Positions 35,264-45,212 of a stretch of DNA of 64,000 nucleotides are shown in pieces (position 1 is the stretch's first letter; every line of letters starts with the position of its first letter). The position numbers were made by a program, and so were the translations under genes. The stretch spans positions 6,752,425-6,816,424 of the forward strand of contig NZ_JAQNDM010000002.1 in assembly GCF_028368975.1 (NCBI RefSeq), given 5' to 3'. The notes below the pieces were generated by a model. It saw nothing but the letters and a program-made list of their open reading frames with translations. It was not told the origin of the DNA and searched no databases. This stretch comes from Stigmatella ashevillena. Lineage in GTDB: Bacteria > Myxococcota > Myxococcia > Myxococcales > Myxococcaceae.

Positions 35264-36055
35264 TCAGCGAGAGCGGGCCATCAGCGAGGCGGGGACATTG
35301 GTTGCCGTGAGTCCCCCGTCCACCGCGAGGTCCTGCCCGGTGATGAAGGAAGCCTTGTCACTGAGGAGGAAGGCGACGAGCCCGGCCACCTCCTGGGGGA
35401 CTCCCACGCGGTGCATGGGTTGGAACGAGGAGGCGAAGGCGCGGCCCATGCGATCATCGAGCCGCCAGCCAGCGGTGGCCATCTCGGACTCGACGATGCC
35501 AGGGCTCACCGTGTTGGCGCGGATGTTCTTCTGGGCGTACTCCACCGCCACCCCCCGTGTGAGGGCGGCAAGCCCCGCCTTGGAGGCGCTGTAGGCGGCA
35601 AGCCCCGGCATGGCGCGCACCGCGCTGACGGAGGCACAGTTGACGATGGCGCCTCCGCCTCCCGCGAGCATGGCCTTGAGCTGGTATTTCATGCACCAGA
35701 AGGCACTGCGCACGTTGGTGGCCATGACGGTGTCGTACTCGTCGGTGCTCATCTCGATGAACGCCTTCGAGAGACTGGTGCCCGCGTTGTTGAAGGCGCA
35801 GTCCAACCGCCCGTAGGTGGTGAGGGCGGTCTGGACCAGCGCCTCGACATCGCGCTCGGCAAGGACATCGGCCGTGACCCAGGTGGCCTCGCCCCCTTGG
35901 GCCTGGATGAGGGCGATGAGCTCCCGGCCTTTGTCCTCGCGCCGTGCGCCCGCGACGATCTTAGCCCCCTCGGCGGCCAGGGTGAGGGCCGTGGCCCAGC
36001 CGATGCCCGAGCTCGCGCCCGTCACGAGGGCGACTTTGTCCTGGAGGATGCCCAT
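35264..36055 (-). CDS. Short-chain dehydrogenase/reductase
   Basis: 263 aa from ATG 36055 with AGGAG upstream. SDR motifs: TGASSGIG (residues 12-19), NNAG, Ser in NCASVSA, YSASK as YxxxK, and the PGIVES loop. ARR after the second strand suggests NADP(H). The C-terminal [11 protein letters not shown] is typical of the FabG-like classical group. Same strand as and 242 bp upstream of the acyl ligase promoter. It could supply a redox step to the cluster, but its own ribosome-binding site and the intervening promoter make independent function equally likely. Confidence 0.85.
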   Translation of the reverse strand: MGILQDKVALVTGASSGIGWATALTLAAEGAKIVAGARREDKGRELIALIQAQGGEATWVTADVLAERDVEALVQTALTTYGRLDCAFNNAGTSLSKAFIEMSTDEYDTVMATNVRSAFWCMKYQLKAMLAGGGGAIVNCASVSAVRAMPGLAAYSASKAGLAALTRGVAVEYAQKNIRANTVSPGIVESEMATAGWRLDDRMGRAFASSFQPMHRVGVPQEVAGLVAFLLSDKASFITGQDLAVDGGLTATNVPASLMARSR

Positions 36056-36124
36056 GTCACTGCTCCTGTGGCGGGAGAGAGGGCCCACCCCGGGTGAGGG
36101 GGCGGGCGCAGGGCATTGAACCTG

Positions 36125-38215
36125 CTACTTCGCGCCCGTGGAAGGGGGCACGCTGGGGGTGCCGCTGTCCAGGAAGGCGCGATAGGCCTCGAAGCTGTAC
36201 GGACGGCCGAGGAAGTTCTTCACGAGCTCGGCGGCGGGCTGGGCCCCTCCGGGTTCGAGCACCGCGCGGCGGTACTTCATCGCGGTGTCCGAGTTCAGGT
36301 AGCCGCTCTTCTGGAACTCGGTCTCCAGGTCCTTCGCGATGACCGAAGACCAAAGGTAGGTGTAGTACGCCGCCGAGTAGCCATCCAGGTGACCGAAGGC
36401 GAGCTCGAAGTGGGTGCCGTCCCGGTACTCGTGCCGGAAGGGGCTCATCTGTTTCTGGATCTCCGCCATCACCGCCGTGGTGTCGAAGCCCGGCGGGCGC
36501 GAGTAGTACTGAAGGCTCACGGCGGACAGGAAGAGCTGGCGCCGGGCCCACAGCCCTTGGCCGAACTCCTTCGAGGCCCGGAGCTTCTCCACCAGCTCCG
36601 CGGGAATCGGCTCGTTCGTCTGGAAGTGCCGGGCGAACTCCTTCATCACCTCGGGCTGCTTGGCCCACTGCTGCAACAGCATGGAGGGGGTCTCCACGAA
36701 GTCCCACTCCGTCTTGATGCCGGTGATGCCGCTCCACCGCTGGTGGCCCGAGAAGATGGCGTGCATCAGGTGCCCGAACTCGTGGAAGAACGTCTCCACC
36801 TCATCGTGCGTCATCAGCTCGCCGGGGCGCGCGAAGTTGCACACCAGCACGCCCTCCGGGAGGCGCTTGCCGACCTGGCCCGCCACGAGATCAAACTGCG
36901 CCGCGTGCTTGTACTTGTCATCCCGGGGGTGCATGTCCAGGTAGATGCGGCCCAGGGACTGACCGCCCTCCACCACGTCATAGGCCTCCACTTCGGGGTG
37001 CCACACCGGGGCGTCCTTCACGGGCTGGAAGGTGACGCCCCAGAGGCGGGAAGTGATGCCCATCACCCCTTCCTTCATGCGCGCATACTCGAGGTAGGGG
37101 CGCACGGCCTGGGAGTCGAACCCGAAGCGCTCCGCCCGCAGCCGGTCCTCGTAGTGGTCCTGCTCCCACGGCTCCACGGTGGTGGCGCCCTTCACATCCT
37201 TCTTCTTGCGCTCCAGCAACTCCGCCATCTCCCGCTGGGCCCGTGCCTCGGTGACGCCCGCGAGCTGGTCGATGAAGCCGGCCGCCACCTGCGGCGTGCG
37301 CGTCATCCGGGTCTCGGTGTTGTAGGTCGCCCAGTTCGCATAGCCCAGCAGCGTCGCCAGCTCGTGCCGCTTCGCGATGAGCTGCGCCAGGACGGGCTGG
37401 TTCTTGGGGAAGGCGCGCTGCCGGTAGGTGCGCCACAGCTTCTCGCGCGTCTTGGCGTTCTTGGCGTACGTCATCAGCGGGAAGTAGTCCGGGTAGTTGG
37501 TCGTGATGACCACCTTGCCGTCCTTGCCCGGTGCGTGCGCGCTCAGGTAGTCCGCCGGCAGTCCCTCCAGCTCCTTGGGCGTGAAGGAGACGGTGCGCAC
37601 GTCCTCGGAGATGTTCTTGCCGAACTGCTGGCCGAGCTTGAGGATCTCCTCGTTGAGCGCCTTCACCTGGGCCCGGGTGGCGTCGTCCCGGTCCACGCCT
37701 GCGCGGCGGAAGTCGAGCAGCGTGCGCTGCATCCAGTAGCGCGTGGCGTCATCCTCTCGCGAGAGGTCCACCGCGGACAGGGCGTCATAGAGGCCACGGT
37801 CCTGGGAGATCGCCACGTTGGCGGCATCCACCTGCTGCTCGCACTCGCGGGCCGCATCCCGCAGGGCCCCGTCCGGGTGCACTTCGCGGCCCAGGCTGGA
37901 GCGGCTGGCGGCGTTGGAGAGCGAAGCCATGGCCTCGTCATACGCGGCGAGCACGCCGGCCCCGTCCGCCTTCACGTCGAGCTTCTTCAGGGAAGCCACC
38001 TGGGCATGCGCCCGCTCGATGTCGGCGGTGCACGCGGCGGTGAAGGCCGCGGGGGTGCCCGTGAGCAGCTCCGAGCCCTTCGGGGGAGGCAGGGGCTGCT
38101 TTGCCGCCGCGGGCGTTTGGGGGGAAGCCTCAGGGGGGGGGACCGCGGGGGCACGGCCCGTCGAGCAACCCGTCACGGCCAGGGTGGCCGAAAGGGCGAA
38201 AGTGGCGAGTCTCAA
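36125..38215 (-). CDS. M3-family zinc metallopeptidase lipoprotein (oligopeptidase F/thimet-like)
   Basis: 696 aa from a TTG at 38215 with GGAGG six to seven bases upstream. The N-terminus has a lipobox (ATLAVTGC) and a Pro-rich linker, so it should be a periplasm-facing lipoprotein. The catalytic motif TFFHEFGHLMH gives the zinc HExxH near residue 475, and the surrounding helical body is that of M3 peptidases, which cut short peptides. Lipidated M3 enzymes are common in myxobacteria. It neighbours a predicted aminopeptidase-inhibitor cluster, but M3 enzymes are endopeptidases, so a resistance role is only a guess. Confidence 0.92.
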   Translation of the reverse strand: MRLATFALSATLAVTGCSTGRAPAVPPPEASPQTPAAAKQPLPPPKGSELLTGTPAAFTAACTADIERAHAQVASLKKLDVKADGAGVLAAYDEAMASLSNAASRSSLGREVHPDGALRDAARECEQQVDAANVAISQDRGLYDALSAVDLSREDDATRYWMQRTLLDFRRAGVDRDDATRAQVKALNEEILKLGQQFGKNISEDVRTVSFTPKELEGLPADYLSAHAPGKDGKVVITTNYPDYFPLMTYAKNAKTREKLWRTYRQRAFPKNQPVLAQLIAKRHELATLLGYANWATYNTETRMTRTPQVAAGFIDQLAGVTEARAQREMAELLERKKKDVKGATTVEPWEQDHYEDRLRAERFGFDSQAVRPYLEYARMKEGVMGITSRLWGVTFQPVKDAPVWHPEVEAYDVVEGGQSLGRIYLDMHPRDDKYKHAAQFDLVAGQVGKRLPEGVLVCNFARPGELMTHDEVETFFHEFGHLMHAIFSGHQRWSGITGIKTEWDFVETPSMLLQQWAKQPEVMKEFARHFQTNEPIPAELVEKLRASKEFGQGLWARRQLFLSAVSLQYYSRPPGFDTTAVMAEIQKQMSPFRHEYRDGTHFELAFGHLDGYSAAYYTYLWSSVIAKDLETEFQKSGYLNSDTAMKYRRAVLEPGGAQPAAELVKNFLGRPYSFEAYRAFLDSGTPSVPPSTGAK

Positions 38216-38299
38216 GAATGTCCTCCAGGGGGTCTGCGAAACGCGGGACCGTCATGCCACATCCCGGCCCGCTTGGCCCGTCTGGCGGAGGGCCCGCCG

Positions 38300-39022
38300 T
38301 CACGCGAGGTTGTGGAAGACCCGCTGCACGTCCTCGTCCTGCTCGAGCGCATCCACCACCTTGAGGATGTCGGTGGCCTTGTCCTCGGGCAACTCGATGG
38401 GGTTCAGGGGGATGTACTCGGACTCGGCGGAGATGACCTTGAGGCCGCGCTCCTCGATGGCCGTCTGGAGATGCCCGAAGTCGTTGAAGGCGCAGCGGAT
38501 GATGATCTGCTTTTCCCCCTTTTCGCCGGCGCCCTCGCCCATCTCCTGGAGTCCATGGTCGATGAGCTCCAACTCGATGGCGTCGAGATCCAACCCCTCG
38601 GGAGACAGCCGGAAGACGCCCATGCGTTGGAAGAGGTAGGCGACGCTGCCGGTGGTTCCCAGGTTGCCGCCGCCGTCCTTGAGGTGCATGCGGACGTTCG
38701 CCACGGTGCGCACGACGTTGTCGGTCGCCGTCTCGACGAGCACCGCGATGCCGTGGGGCCCATACCCTTCGTAAAGAACGACTTCGTAGTCCTTCGTGTC
38801 CTCGCCGCTGGCGCGCTTGATGGCGGCCTCGATCTTGTCCTTCGGCATGTTGCCGACACGGGCGTTGTGCAGGGCGCGGCGGAGGGCCGGGTTGTGGTCC
38901 GGGCTGGAGCCTCCAGCCTTGACGGCGATGACGATGTCCTTGCTGATTCGCGTGAACAGCTTCGCCATCTTGTTCCAGCGGGCGAACATCGTGGTCTTGC
39001 GTGTCTCGAAGATTCGTCCCAT
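38300..39022 (-). CDS. YebC/PmpR-family regulator (TACO1-like)
   Basis: 240 aa. The start [21 protein letters not shown] and the motifs [25 protein letters not shown] and [13 protein letters not shown] are diagnostic of the YebC family, at the usual length. Family members act as transcription regulators or as translation factors helping ribosomes through proline stretches, related to mitochondrial TACO1. All three structural domains appear intact. Divergent from the prolyl-oligopeptidase gene, with 144 bp between. Confidence 0.95.
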   Translation of the reverse strand: MGRIFETRKTTMFARWNKMAKLFTRISKDIVIAVKAGGSSPDHNPALRRALHNARVGNMPKDKIEAAIKRASGEDTKDYEVVLYEGYGPHGIAVLVETATDNVVRTVANVRMHLKDGGGNLGTTGSVAYLFQRMGVFRLSPEGLDLDAIELELIDHGLQEMGEGAGEKGEKQIIIRCAFNDFGHLQTAIEERGLKVISAESEYIPLNPIELPEDKATDILKVVDALEQDEDVQRVFHNLA

Positions 39023-39166
39023 GACCGGTGTTTGGAAGGGTGTGGTGCGAAGAATGGTCAGGCCTGCGCGTGTTCCGCAAGCACCACGGCGAGCCCGTGG
39101 GGTCAGTGTCGAAGGATGGATAGCGCCTGGAAATAAAGGGGTTTCGGCTTAAGTTCGCCCCCCACT

Positions 39167-41275
39167 TTGGGAACTCTCTTGCGTCATTTCATCCTCCTGG
39201 CCGCCGTGGCCGCGGCCGAAGACCCCTATCTCTGGCTCGAGGACGTCGAAGGCCCCCGCGCCTTGGACCAGGTGCGTCAGTGGAACGCCGCCACCGCCGC
39301 GATTCTCGAGAAAGCACCGGACTTCGAGGCGTACAAGGCGCGCGGTGCGGCCATCCTCAATGACGAGGCGCAGATCGCCTTTCCGGGGGCCGTCCAGAAT
39401 GACCGCGTCACCAACTTCTGGCAGGACGCCAGCCACGTGCGCGGTCTGTGGCGTGTGGCGAGCATCGACCGCTTCATCGCCGGCCAGCCCGAGTGGCGCA
39501 CGCTGATCGATCTCGACGCACTGGCGAAGAGCGAGGGCAAGAACTGGGTGTGGAAGGGGGCCCTCTGTCTGCGTCCGGCCTATGACCGCTGCCTCATCGC
39601 CTTGTCGGACGGGGGCAAGGATGCGCACTTGTGGCGCGAGTTCGACACGGTCTCCGGCCAGTTCGTCGAGCAGGGGTTCGTGACGCCGGTGGCCAAGAAC
39701 AACGTGAGCTGGCTCGACCGGGACACGTTGCTCATCCGCTCCGACTTTGGTCCGGAGACGCTCACCACGTCGGGCTACGGCCGACAGGTGCGCCAGTGGA
39801 AGCGGGGCACGCCCCTGACTCAAGCGCCGGTCGTCTTCGAGGCGCAGAGCAGCGATGTGGGGGCCATGACCATGACCGACATCGAAGAGGGGCATGCCTA
39901 TCCGCTGATCCAGCGAGACATCACCTCCTGGACCTCCGAGATCCACCACCTGACGCCCAGCGGGACGCTGGTGCGCTCGCCCTTGCCCGAGGATGCCGAG
40001 GTGGAGGGCGTGCTCGAAGGCCGGTTGATCGCGCGCATCTATGCCCCATGGAAGCACGGCGGAAAGACCTACAAGGCCGGCTCGCTGGTGGCGTATGCCA
40101 TCGCCCCACTGCTCGAAGGAAAGGCGCCCGCGATCGAGGCTGTCTATCAGCCCTCCGCGCGCGAGGCGATCGAGGAGGTGGCTCTGGGCAAACAGGCGCT
40201 CTACATCAAGCTGCTCGACAACGTCGCGGGCAAGCTCGTGCTGCTGACCCGGAGCGCTCAGGGCCGCTGGACGCCGAAGCCGGTGCCGCTCGCCGCGAAG
40301 AGTGTCATCCACCTGGTCTCTGTGGGGGGCAGCTCCGACACGGCCTTCGTCTCGGTCGAGGGGCTGACGGCGCCCGAGGCCCTGTTCGCCATTCAGCCTG
40401 GAACCGCGCCGGTGCAGATCGCCGCGCTCCCGGCCCGCTTCGATGCCTCGAAGATGGAGGTCCACCAGCGCTTTGCCACCTCGAAGGACGGCACGCGCAT
40501 TCCGTATTTCGTCGTCCGCCCCAAGGGGGTGAAGGGCCCTGTGCCGACGCTGATGCATGCCTATGGCGGCTTCCGCGTGGCGACCAGCCCCACCTACCTG
40601 TCGAAGAATCCGTTGCGCCTTGGCCCCCTGGGGCAGTTCTGGGTCGAGGAGGGCAATGCCTTCGTGCTCGCCAACATCCGGGGAGGAGGAGAGTTCGGGC
40701 CGAAGTGGCACGAGAGTGTGCTCAAGGCCAACCGCCAGAAGGCCTATGACGACTTTCACGCCGTCGCCGAGGATCTGTTCCGGGCTGGCATCGCGAAGAA
40801 GGGAGCGCTTGGCATTTCCGGACGTTCGAATGGAGGCTTGCTGGTGGGGGTCGCCTACACGCAGCGGCCCGAGCTCTACGCCGCGGTGCTGATGGGGGTG
40901 CCCCTGGCCGACATGAAGCGCTACAGCCATCTGCTGGCCGGGGCGTCATGGATGGGAGAGTACGGAGACCCGGACAAGCCCGAAGAATGGGCATTCATCT
41001 CGAAGTACTCGCCCTACCAGAACCTGAAGAAGGGCGCCGCCTACCCCAAGGTGATGTTCTACACCTCGACCAAGGATGACCGTGTCCATCCCGCGCACGC
41101 CCGGAAGATGGCCGCGCGCATGGCCGAGCTGGGCTACCCCTTCTATTATTATGAGAACATCGATGGCGGGCACGCCGGCTCGGCCAACCGGAACGAAGAG
41201 GCCTACCGGGCCGCCTTGATGATGGTCTACCTCAACCGGGAACTGCGCGGCCTTGGCGCCCCCACCCCGGAGTAG
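39167..41275 (+). CDS. S9 prolyl oligopeptidase-family serine peptidase
   Basis: 702 aa using the TTG at 39167; a TTG at 39179 is equally possible and neither has a clear ribosome-binding site. The first 20 residues (HFILLAAVAAAEDP) look like a short signal peptide. Residues about 20-400 form the seven-blade propeller gate (DPYLWLEDVEG at its start). The C-terminal alpha/beta hydrolase domain has the nucleophile in GRSNGG near 547, Asp in TKDDRVHP and His in DGGHAG. S9A enzymes cut small proline-containing peptides. It faces away from the cluster. Confidence 0.9.
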   Translation: MGTLLRHFILLAAVAAAEDPYLWLEDVEGPRALDQVRQWNAATAAILEKAPDFEAYKARGAAILNDEAQIAFPGAVQNDRVTNFWQDASHVRGLWRVASIDRFIAGQPEWRTLIDLDALAKSEGKNWVWKGALCLRPAYDRCLIALSDGGKDAHLWREFDTVSGQFVEQGFVTPVAKNNVSWLDRDTLLIRSDFGPETLTTSGYGRQVRQWKRGTPLTQAPVVFEAQSSDVGAMTMTDIEEGHAYPLIQRDITSWTSEIHHLTPSGTLVRSPLPEDAEVEGVLEGRLIARIYAPWKHGGKTYKAGSLVAYAIAPLLEGKAPAIEAVYQPSAREAIEEVALGKQALYIKLLDNVAGKLVLLTRSAQGRWTPKPVPLAAKSVIHLVSVGGSSDTAFVSVEGLTAPEALFAIQPGTAPVQIAALPARFDASKMEVHQRFATSKDGTRIPYFVVRPKGVKGPVPTLMHAYGGFRVATSPTYLSKNPLRLGPLGQFWVEEGNAFVLANIRGGGEFGPKWHESVLKANRQKAYDDFHAVAEDLFRAGIAKKGALGISGRSNGGLLVGVAYTQRPELYAAVLMGVPLADMKRYSHLLAGASWMGEYGDPDKPEEWAFISKYSPYQNLKKGAAYPKVMFYTSTKDDRVHPAHARKMAARMAELGYPFYYYENIDGGHAGSANRNEEAYRAALMMVYLNRELRGLGAPTPE

Positions 41276-41382
41276 GAGCCCCCGAGCGCTTCGGACACGC
41301 CGCCAGCCAGTCAAGCCGCGTGCCAGCGATTGGCGCCTGCGCCTGGGGTGAGCAAGTTGAGCCCCATGTCAGGGGGCAGCGC

Positions 41383-42702
41383 ATGAATCGGTGGAGGTGG
41401 GCGTTGGGGTGTGGACTGTGGATGGCCCTGGTGGGGTGTGGCTCCGCGAGCAAGGAGCCGGGTTCCCCCGGAGGCACGCCTCCCATGGACGAGGGCCGTC
41501 CTCCCCCGGCAGGGGGCACAGGGCCCGCGGATGGTGGGATGCCTTCCTCGGGAGGGGACGCTCCCTCCGAGGAGGAGGGCGCACCGCCCCCGGACAGCGG
41601 GGTTCCCACGTCACCTCCCCGCCCTCCGTCCACCCCCTCGGAGCTGAACGGGGGGCCCTCTCTCGCCGCTGCGGCCTGCGTGCCGTGGACGCAGCCCGTT
41701 CCGCCCCAGAGTGCAACCGCTTGTGAGGTGCTCTCCGAATTCGAGGGTTCCCAGCGTCCCGATACCCGCCAGGTGGCCCGGTATGACGCGGAAGGCCAGT
41801 TGCTGGAGCGGCGCACCTTCCAGGAGGACGGGTCGCCGTTCTCGCTGGAGAGGCATTCCTGGTTTCGCGGACGCGAGACCTCCCGCTTGATCGAGCGCTA
41901 CGTCCAGGACCCGACATCGGACCTGACGGTGTGGACCTACGATCCGCAGGGCAGGATTCAACAGCGGACAGAGCGGAGTGCCCGCAAGCCAGGCACGGTG
42001 TCTCAGTACCAGTACACCGCGCAGGGCCGCCTCGAGCGGATTGACCGCACCTCCGAGGCGGGGGGGGCGCTGCAACCCATCCTTTACAGGTACTCCGCAG
42101 GGGGCCAGTTGGAGTCCATCCAGACCGGTGGCACCTGTGGCCAGCACGTCTCCGCCGAGTGTGAGGAATTCACGTATTGGAGCAATGGCAAGCTGCGCAA
42201 CGCCTACCGCCAGCACGGTGTGTCGAAGTTCGAAAGCGAGGACTATGACGCGCAGGGACGGCTCACGGGAATGCTCTGGGAACAGCCTGGGCTCACGGGA
42301 GAGGCTGGGCGTTCCTACGACTCGGCGGGGCGCCTGGTTCGGACCTGGGAGAAGGTGAGCAGCGCCAGTGCTCCCCATGAGGCGGTCATCACCTACAGTT
42401 ATGATGTGAATGATCTGCTTCAGGTGGAACGGTTCGCCCAGGACATTCTGGCCACGCCTGAGGATGTTTCTGGGGGAACGCCTGCCGTGGCTCGCCAGCG
42501 CGTCACCCGCCGCGTCACCTATCTTTGTGGCACGCCGATCGTCTGGCTCGAGGAGTGGGATGCCAACGAGGACGGTGTGGTCGACGCCCGGCGCACGCAC
42601 GAGCGGGATGCCCAAGGCAGGCTGACTCACGAGGAGTACTCGGGAGTTCCTGGACTCGGTGGAGGGCCCATCCGTCAGGATTTCAAATACGAATGCAACT
42701 GA
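41383..42702 (+). CDS. Lipoprotein with YD/RHS-like repeats
   Basis: 439 aa from ATG 41383 (AGGGGG upstream). Lipobox GLWMALVGCG at residues 12-21, then a Pro/Gly-rich spacer of about 90 residues that would lift the domain off the membrane. Residues 130-430 contain loosely repeated units of the YD/RHS type: ARYDAEGQLLERR, WTYDPQGRIQQRT, YQYTAQGRLERID, EDYDAQGRLTGML, RSYDSAGRLVRTW. RHS-type repeats fold into beta shells in toxins and adhesins, but there is no toxin domain here. Probably a surface-displayed structural or binding protein. Confidence 0.8.
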   Translation: MNRWRWALGCGLWMALVGCGSASKEPGSPGGTPPMDEGRPPPAGGTGPADGGMPSSGGDAPSEEEGAPPPDSGVPTSPPRPPSTPSELNGGPSLAAAACVPWTQPVPPQSATACEVLSEFEGSQRPDTRQVARYDAEGQLLERRTFQEDGSPFSLERHSWFRGRETSRLIERYVQDPTSDLTVWTYDPQGRIQQRTERSARKPGTVSQYQYTAQGRLERIDRTSEAGGALQPILYRYSAGGQLESIQTGGTCGQHVSAECEEFTYWSNGKLRNAYRQHGVSKFESEDYDAQGRLTGMLWEQPGLTGEAGRSYDSAGRLVRTWEKVSSASAPHEAVITYSYDVNDLLQVERFAQDILATPEDVSGGTPAVARQRVTRRVTYLCGTPIVWLEEWDANEDGVVDARRTHERDAQGRLTHEEYSGVPGLGGGPIRQDFKYECN

Positions 42703-42832
42703 CGTGGGGACGTATCAGGTGAGCGTGCCCCTCTCTTGATTCATGTGTCAATTTGTGGACATTTTGGGATGAGGGGGTACCTTGGCCACGGCTGTCTGTC
42801 TCAGACCGCCGTCACCCTCTCCAACCCCCCCA

Positions 42833-45172
42833 ATGTTTATGAACGTTTCCAAGACGAGGGCCTCCGGGCCCTTGCTCGCCGTCGTGTTCCTTGCCCTTGC
42901 CGCGATGGGCTGCGGCCCAACAGCCACGCCTGAGACGCAAGAGCCGGAAAAGGGGGCCGCGAGTCTCGTGGCCCACATGAATCAGGCGCTGGCGGGGCAG
43001 CTCTCGCGCGTGACCGTGACCCTCACCGCCGCGGGTGTCCCCACCACCACGGTGGCATTGACGCTCTCGGGCGGCACCTGGGGCGGGACGATGTTCAACA
43101 TCCCGGTGGGGGCGAACAGGACCTTCACGGGCGAGGCGTTTGATGCCCAGGGACAGCTGTTGTTTCGAGGCGTCGCGTCCGGTGTCACCATCACCGAGGG
43201 CGAGACCGCCGTGGTGGCCCTGACGCTGCAATCCCTGGTGTCGGAGCCTTCCTTCGAGAACACCGCGCCGTGCATCGACTCGCTGGTGGCTTCCTCCAGC
43301 ACCGTGAGGGCGGGGGGAACCATCATCCTGCAGGCCACCGCGCATGATCCGGACATGGGAGATTCGATCAGCTATGCATGGTCCGCTCCCGCGGGAAGCT
43401 TCTCCGCCACGGCCGCGGCGGCGACGGTTTGGACGGCGCCGCAGGCGGCGGGGCCCGTGATGCTCACCCTGACCGTGACGGACTCGCGCGGCGCTTTCTC
43501 GACCGCCAGCATCACCCTCACCGTGCTGCCCACGAACGGTGCTGGCCAGGGCGCTGCCACCTTCACGGTTTCCTTCAACTTCGCTCCCTCCGTGCAGAAC
43601 ATCACCTCCTCGGTGTCGCCCGTTCGGCTGGGGGAGAGCACCACCGTCACGGCGTCCGCCGCGGACGCGGATGGCGACACGCTGTCCTACGCCTGGAGCG
43701 CGAGCTGCGCAGGCACCTGGACGAACCCGTCTTCACGCATTGCCAGCTTCACCCCGAGCGCGGTGCCTCCCGGAGAGTCCTGTGGCAACTGTGCCCTCAC
43801 CGTCGCCGTCACCGACGGCAAGGGGGGCGGAAACACGGGAACCCTGCGCCTGTGTGTCAAAGGTCCTGGCAATGAGGGGCCGACGTTCCCCCCGCACATT
43901 CTCCAGGTCTATCAGTCCGCGCAGTCCGTGGTGGGCGGCAGCCCCGTCACCATGCGCATCCTCGCGGAGGATGGGGATGGCCAGGCCTTGACCTTCTCCT
44001 GGAGCGCGGCCAGTGGCACCCTGGCGACGCCCAAGCACAGCTACACCTCAAGCGAGGTGGTGTGGACCGCCCCCCGCTGTGTCCCTTCGGCGGAGGCTGT
44101 CTTCATCACGGCCACCGTGACCAATGCGCTGGGTTTCTCCGCCTCTCATCGGTTCAGCGTCACGGTCGTGAATGCAGCGGACTGTGGAGGGGGGGAGGGG
44201 CCGCAGCCGCCGGCGTCCACCTGGAGCCTCACGGGGGGGATGACCACACCTCGGTACTACCACCAAGCGGTGCTCCTGCCTTCCGGCAAGGTGTTGGTGA
44301 CGGCAGGTTATAACACGGCATGGCTGGATACCGCGGAGGTCTATGATCCGGCTTCTGGCACCTGGGCACCCGCGGGACGCATGCAGCAGGCCCGCAACCA
44401 GGGCTACGCGTTGACGGTGCTGCCCTCCGGCAAAGTGCTCGTGACGGGAGGCTTGCAGGGCAGCACAGCCCTCAGAAGCGTGGAAATCTACGATCCCGCC
44501 ACGAACAGTTGGAAGGCCGCTGCGCCCATGACCTTCGTGCGAAATACCCACTCCGCGACGGTGCTGCCTTCCGGCAAGGTGCTGGTCATCGGCGGGAACA
44601 CCGATGCAACATCCGGCAGGATTCCCGAAATCTACGACCCTGCTTCGGACACGTGGCTGCCGTTGGCGCCCTCTGCCAATCTTCATCGCGCCCATCAGAC
44701 GCTGATTCTGGCATCAGGGGATGTGCTGGTGCTGGGGGGCATCGGGGTGCCCGAGCTGTATCACCCGGCGACGGACTCCTGGACGGTGGTCACGGGCGTG
44801 CCAAACGTTGCGTGGGGCGAGGCCTGGCTGCTGGCCCCCAACAAGATTCTCCTTCAGGGAGGACGGTCCTTGGCGTTCTATGATCCCATTCAAGGCACGG
44901 ACATCTCTGGCGACGCTTTTGTCTACACACGCTCCGAGAACACGGTCACCCGGCTGGCCTCCGGAAAGATCATGGTGACAGGAGGCAGCGAGACCATCAG
45001 CCCCATCACGGAGCTGTATGATCCGGTGACGCGTGGGGTGAGCGTGACGCTGAGCATGCCCGCAGGGCGTTACCGCCACACCGCCACGCTTCTTCCGTCT
45101 GGTCAGGTGCTGGTGGTAGGGGGCCTCGTGGCGAACATCCCCAGCGCCCAATCGTTGCTCTTCACCCCCTGA
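42833..45172 (+). CDS. Ig-domain lipoprotein with C-terminal kelch repeats
   Basis: 779 aa from ATG 42833; ATG 42839 is an alternative. A TTG at 42782 has a better Shine-Dalgarno but gives an overlong signal region. Lipobox LAAMGCG. Residues 45-140 and three Ig/PKD-like domains follow (ISYAWSAPAGSF, LSYAWSASCAGTW, LTFSWSAASG). From about residue 470, six kelch blades share LPSGKVLVTGG-type strands and YDPASGTW turns, giving a beta-propeller. The N-terminal scaffold matches the 14254 gene almost feature for feature. Likely a surface adhesion or recognition protein. Confidence 0.85.
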   Translation: MFMNVSKTRASGPLLAVVFLALAAMGCGPTATPETQEPEKGAASLVAHMNQALAGQLSRVTVTLTAAGVPTTTVALTLSGGTWGGTMFNIPVGANRTFTGEAFDAQGQLLFRGVASGVTITEGETAVVALTLQSLVSEPSFENTAPCIDSLVASSSTVRAGGTIILQATAHDPDMGDSISYAWSAPAGSFSATAAAATVWTAPQAAGPVMLTLTVTDSRGAFSTASITLTVLPTNGAGQGAATFTVSFNFAPSVQNITSSVSPVRLGESTTVTASAADADGDTLSYAWSASCAGTWTNPSSRIASFTPSAVPPGESCGNCALTVAVTDGKGGGNTGTLRLCVKGPGNEGPTFPPHILQVYQSAQSVVGGSPVTMRILAEDGDGQALTFSWSAASGTLATPKHSYTSSEVVWTAPRCVPSAEAVFITATVTNALGFSASHRFSVTVVNAADCGGGEGPQPPASTWSLTGGMTTPRYYHQAVLLPSGKVLVTAGYNTAWLDTAEVYDPASGTWAPAGRMQQARNQGYALTVLPSGKVLVTGGLQGSTALRSVEIYDPATNSWKAAAPMTFVRNTHSATVLPSGKVLVIGGNTDATSGRIPEIYDPASDTWLPLAPSANLHRAHQTLILASGDVLVLGGIGVPELYHPATDSWTVVTGVPNVAWGEAWLLAPNKILLQGGRSLAFYDPIQGTDISGDAFVYTRSENTVTRLASGKIMVTGGSETISPITELYDPVTRGVSVTLSMPAGRYRHTATLLPSGQVLVVGGLVANIPSAQSLLFTP

Positions 45173-45212
45173 GAAACGGGATGGGCTGAAGACGCGCTAC
45201 GATGCGCGCGGC

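Noticed and set aside
36116-39136. Very long plus-strand open frame (about 1000 codons)
   Set aside because: It is antisense to the M3 peptidase and YebC genes, whose motifs are unmistakable; high GC3 creates such mirror frames.
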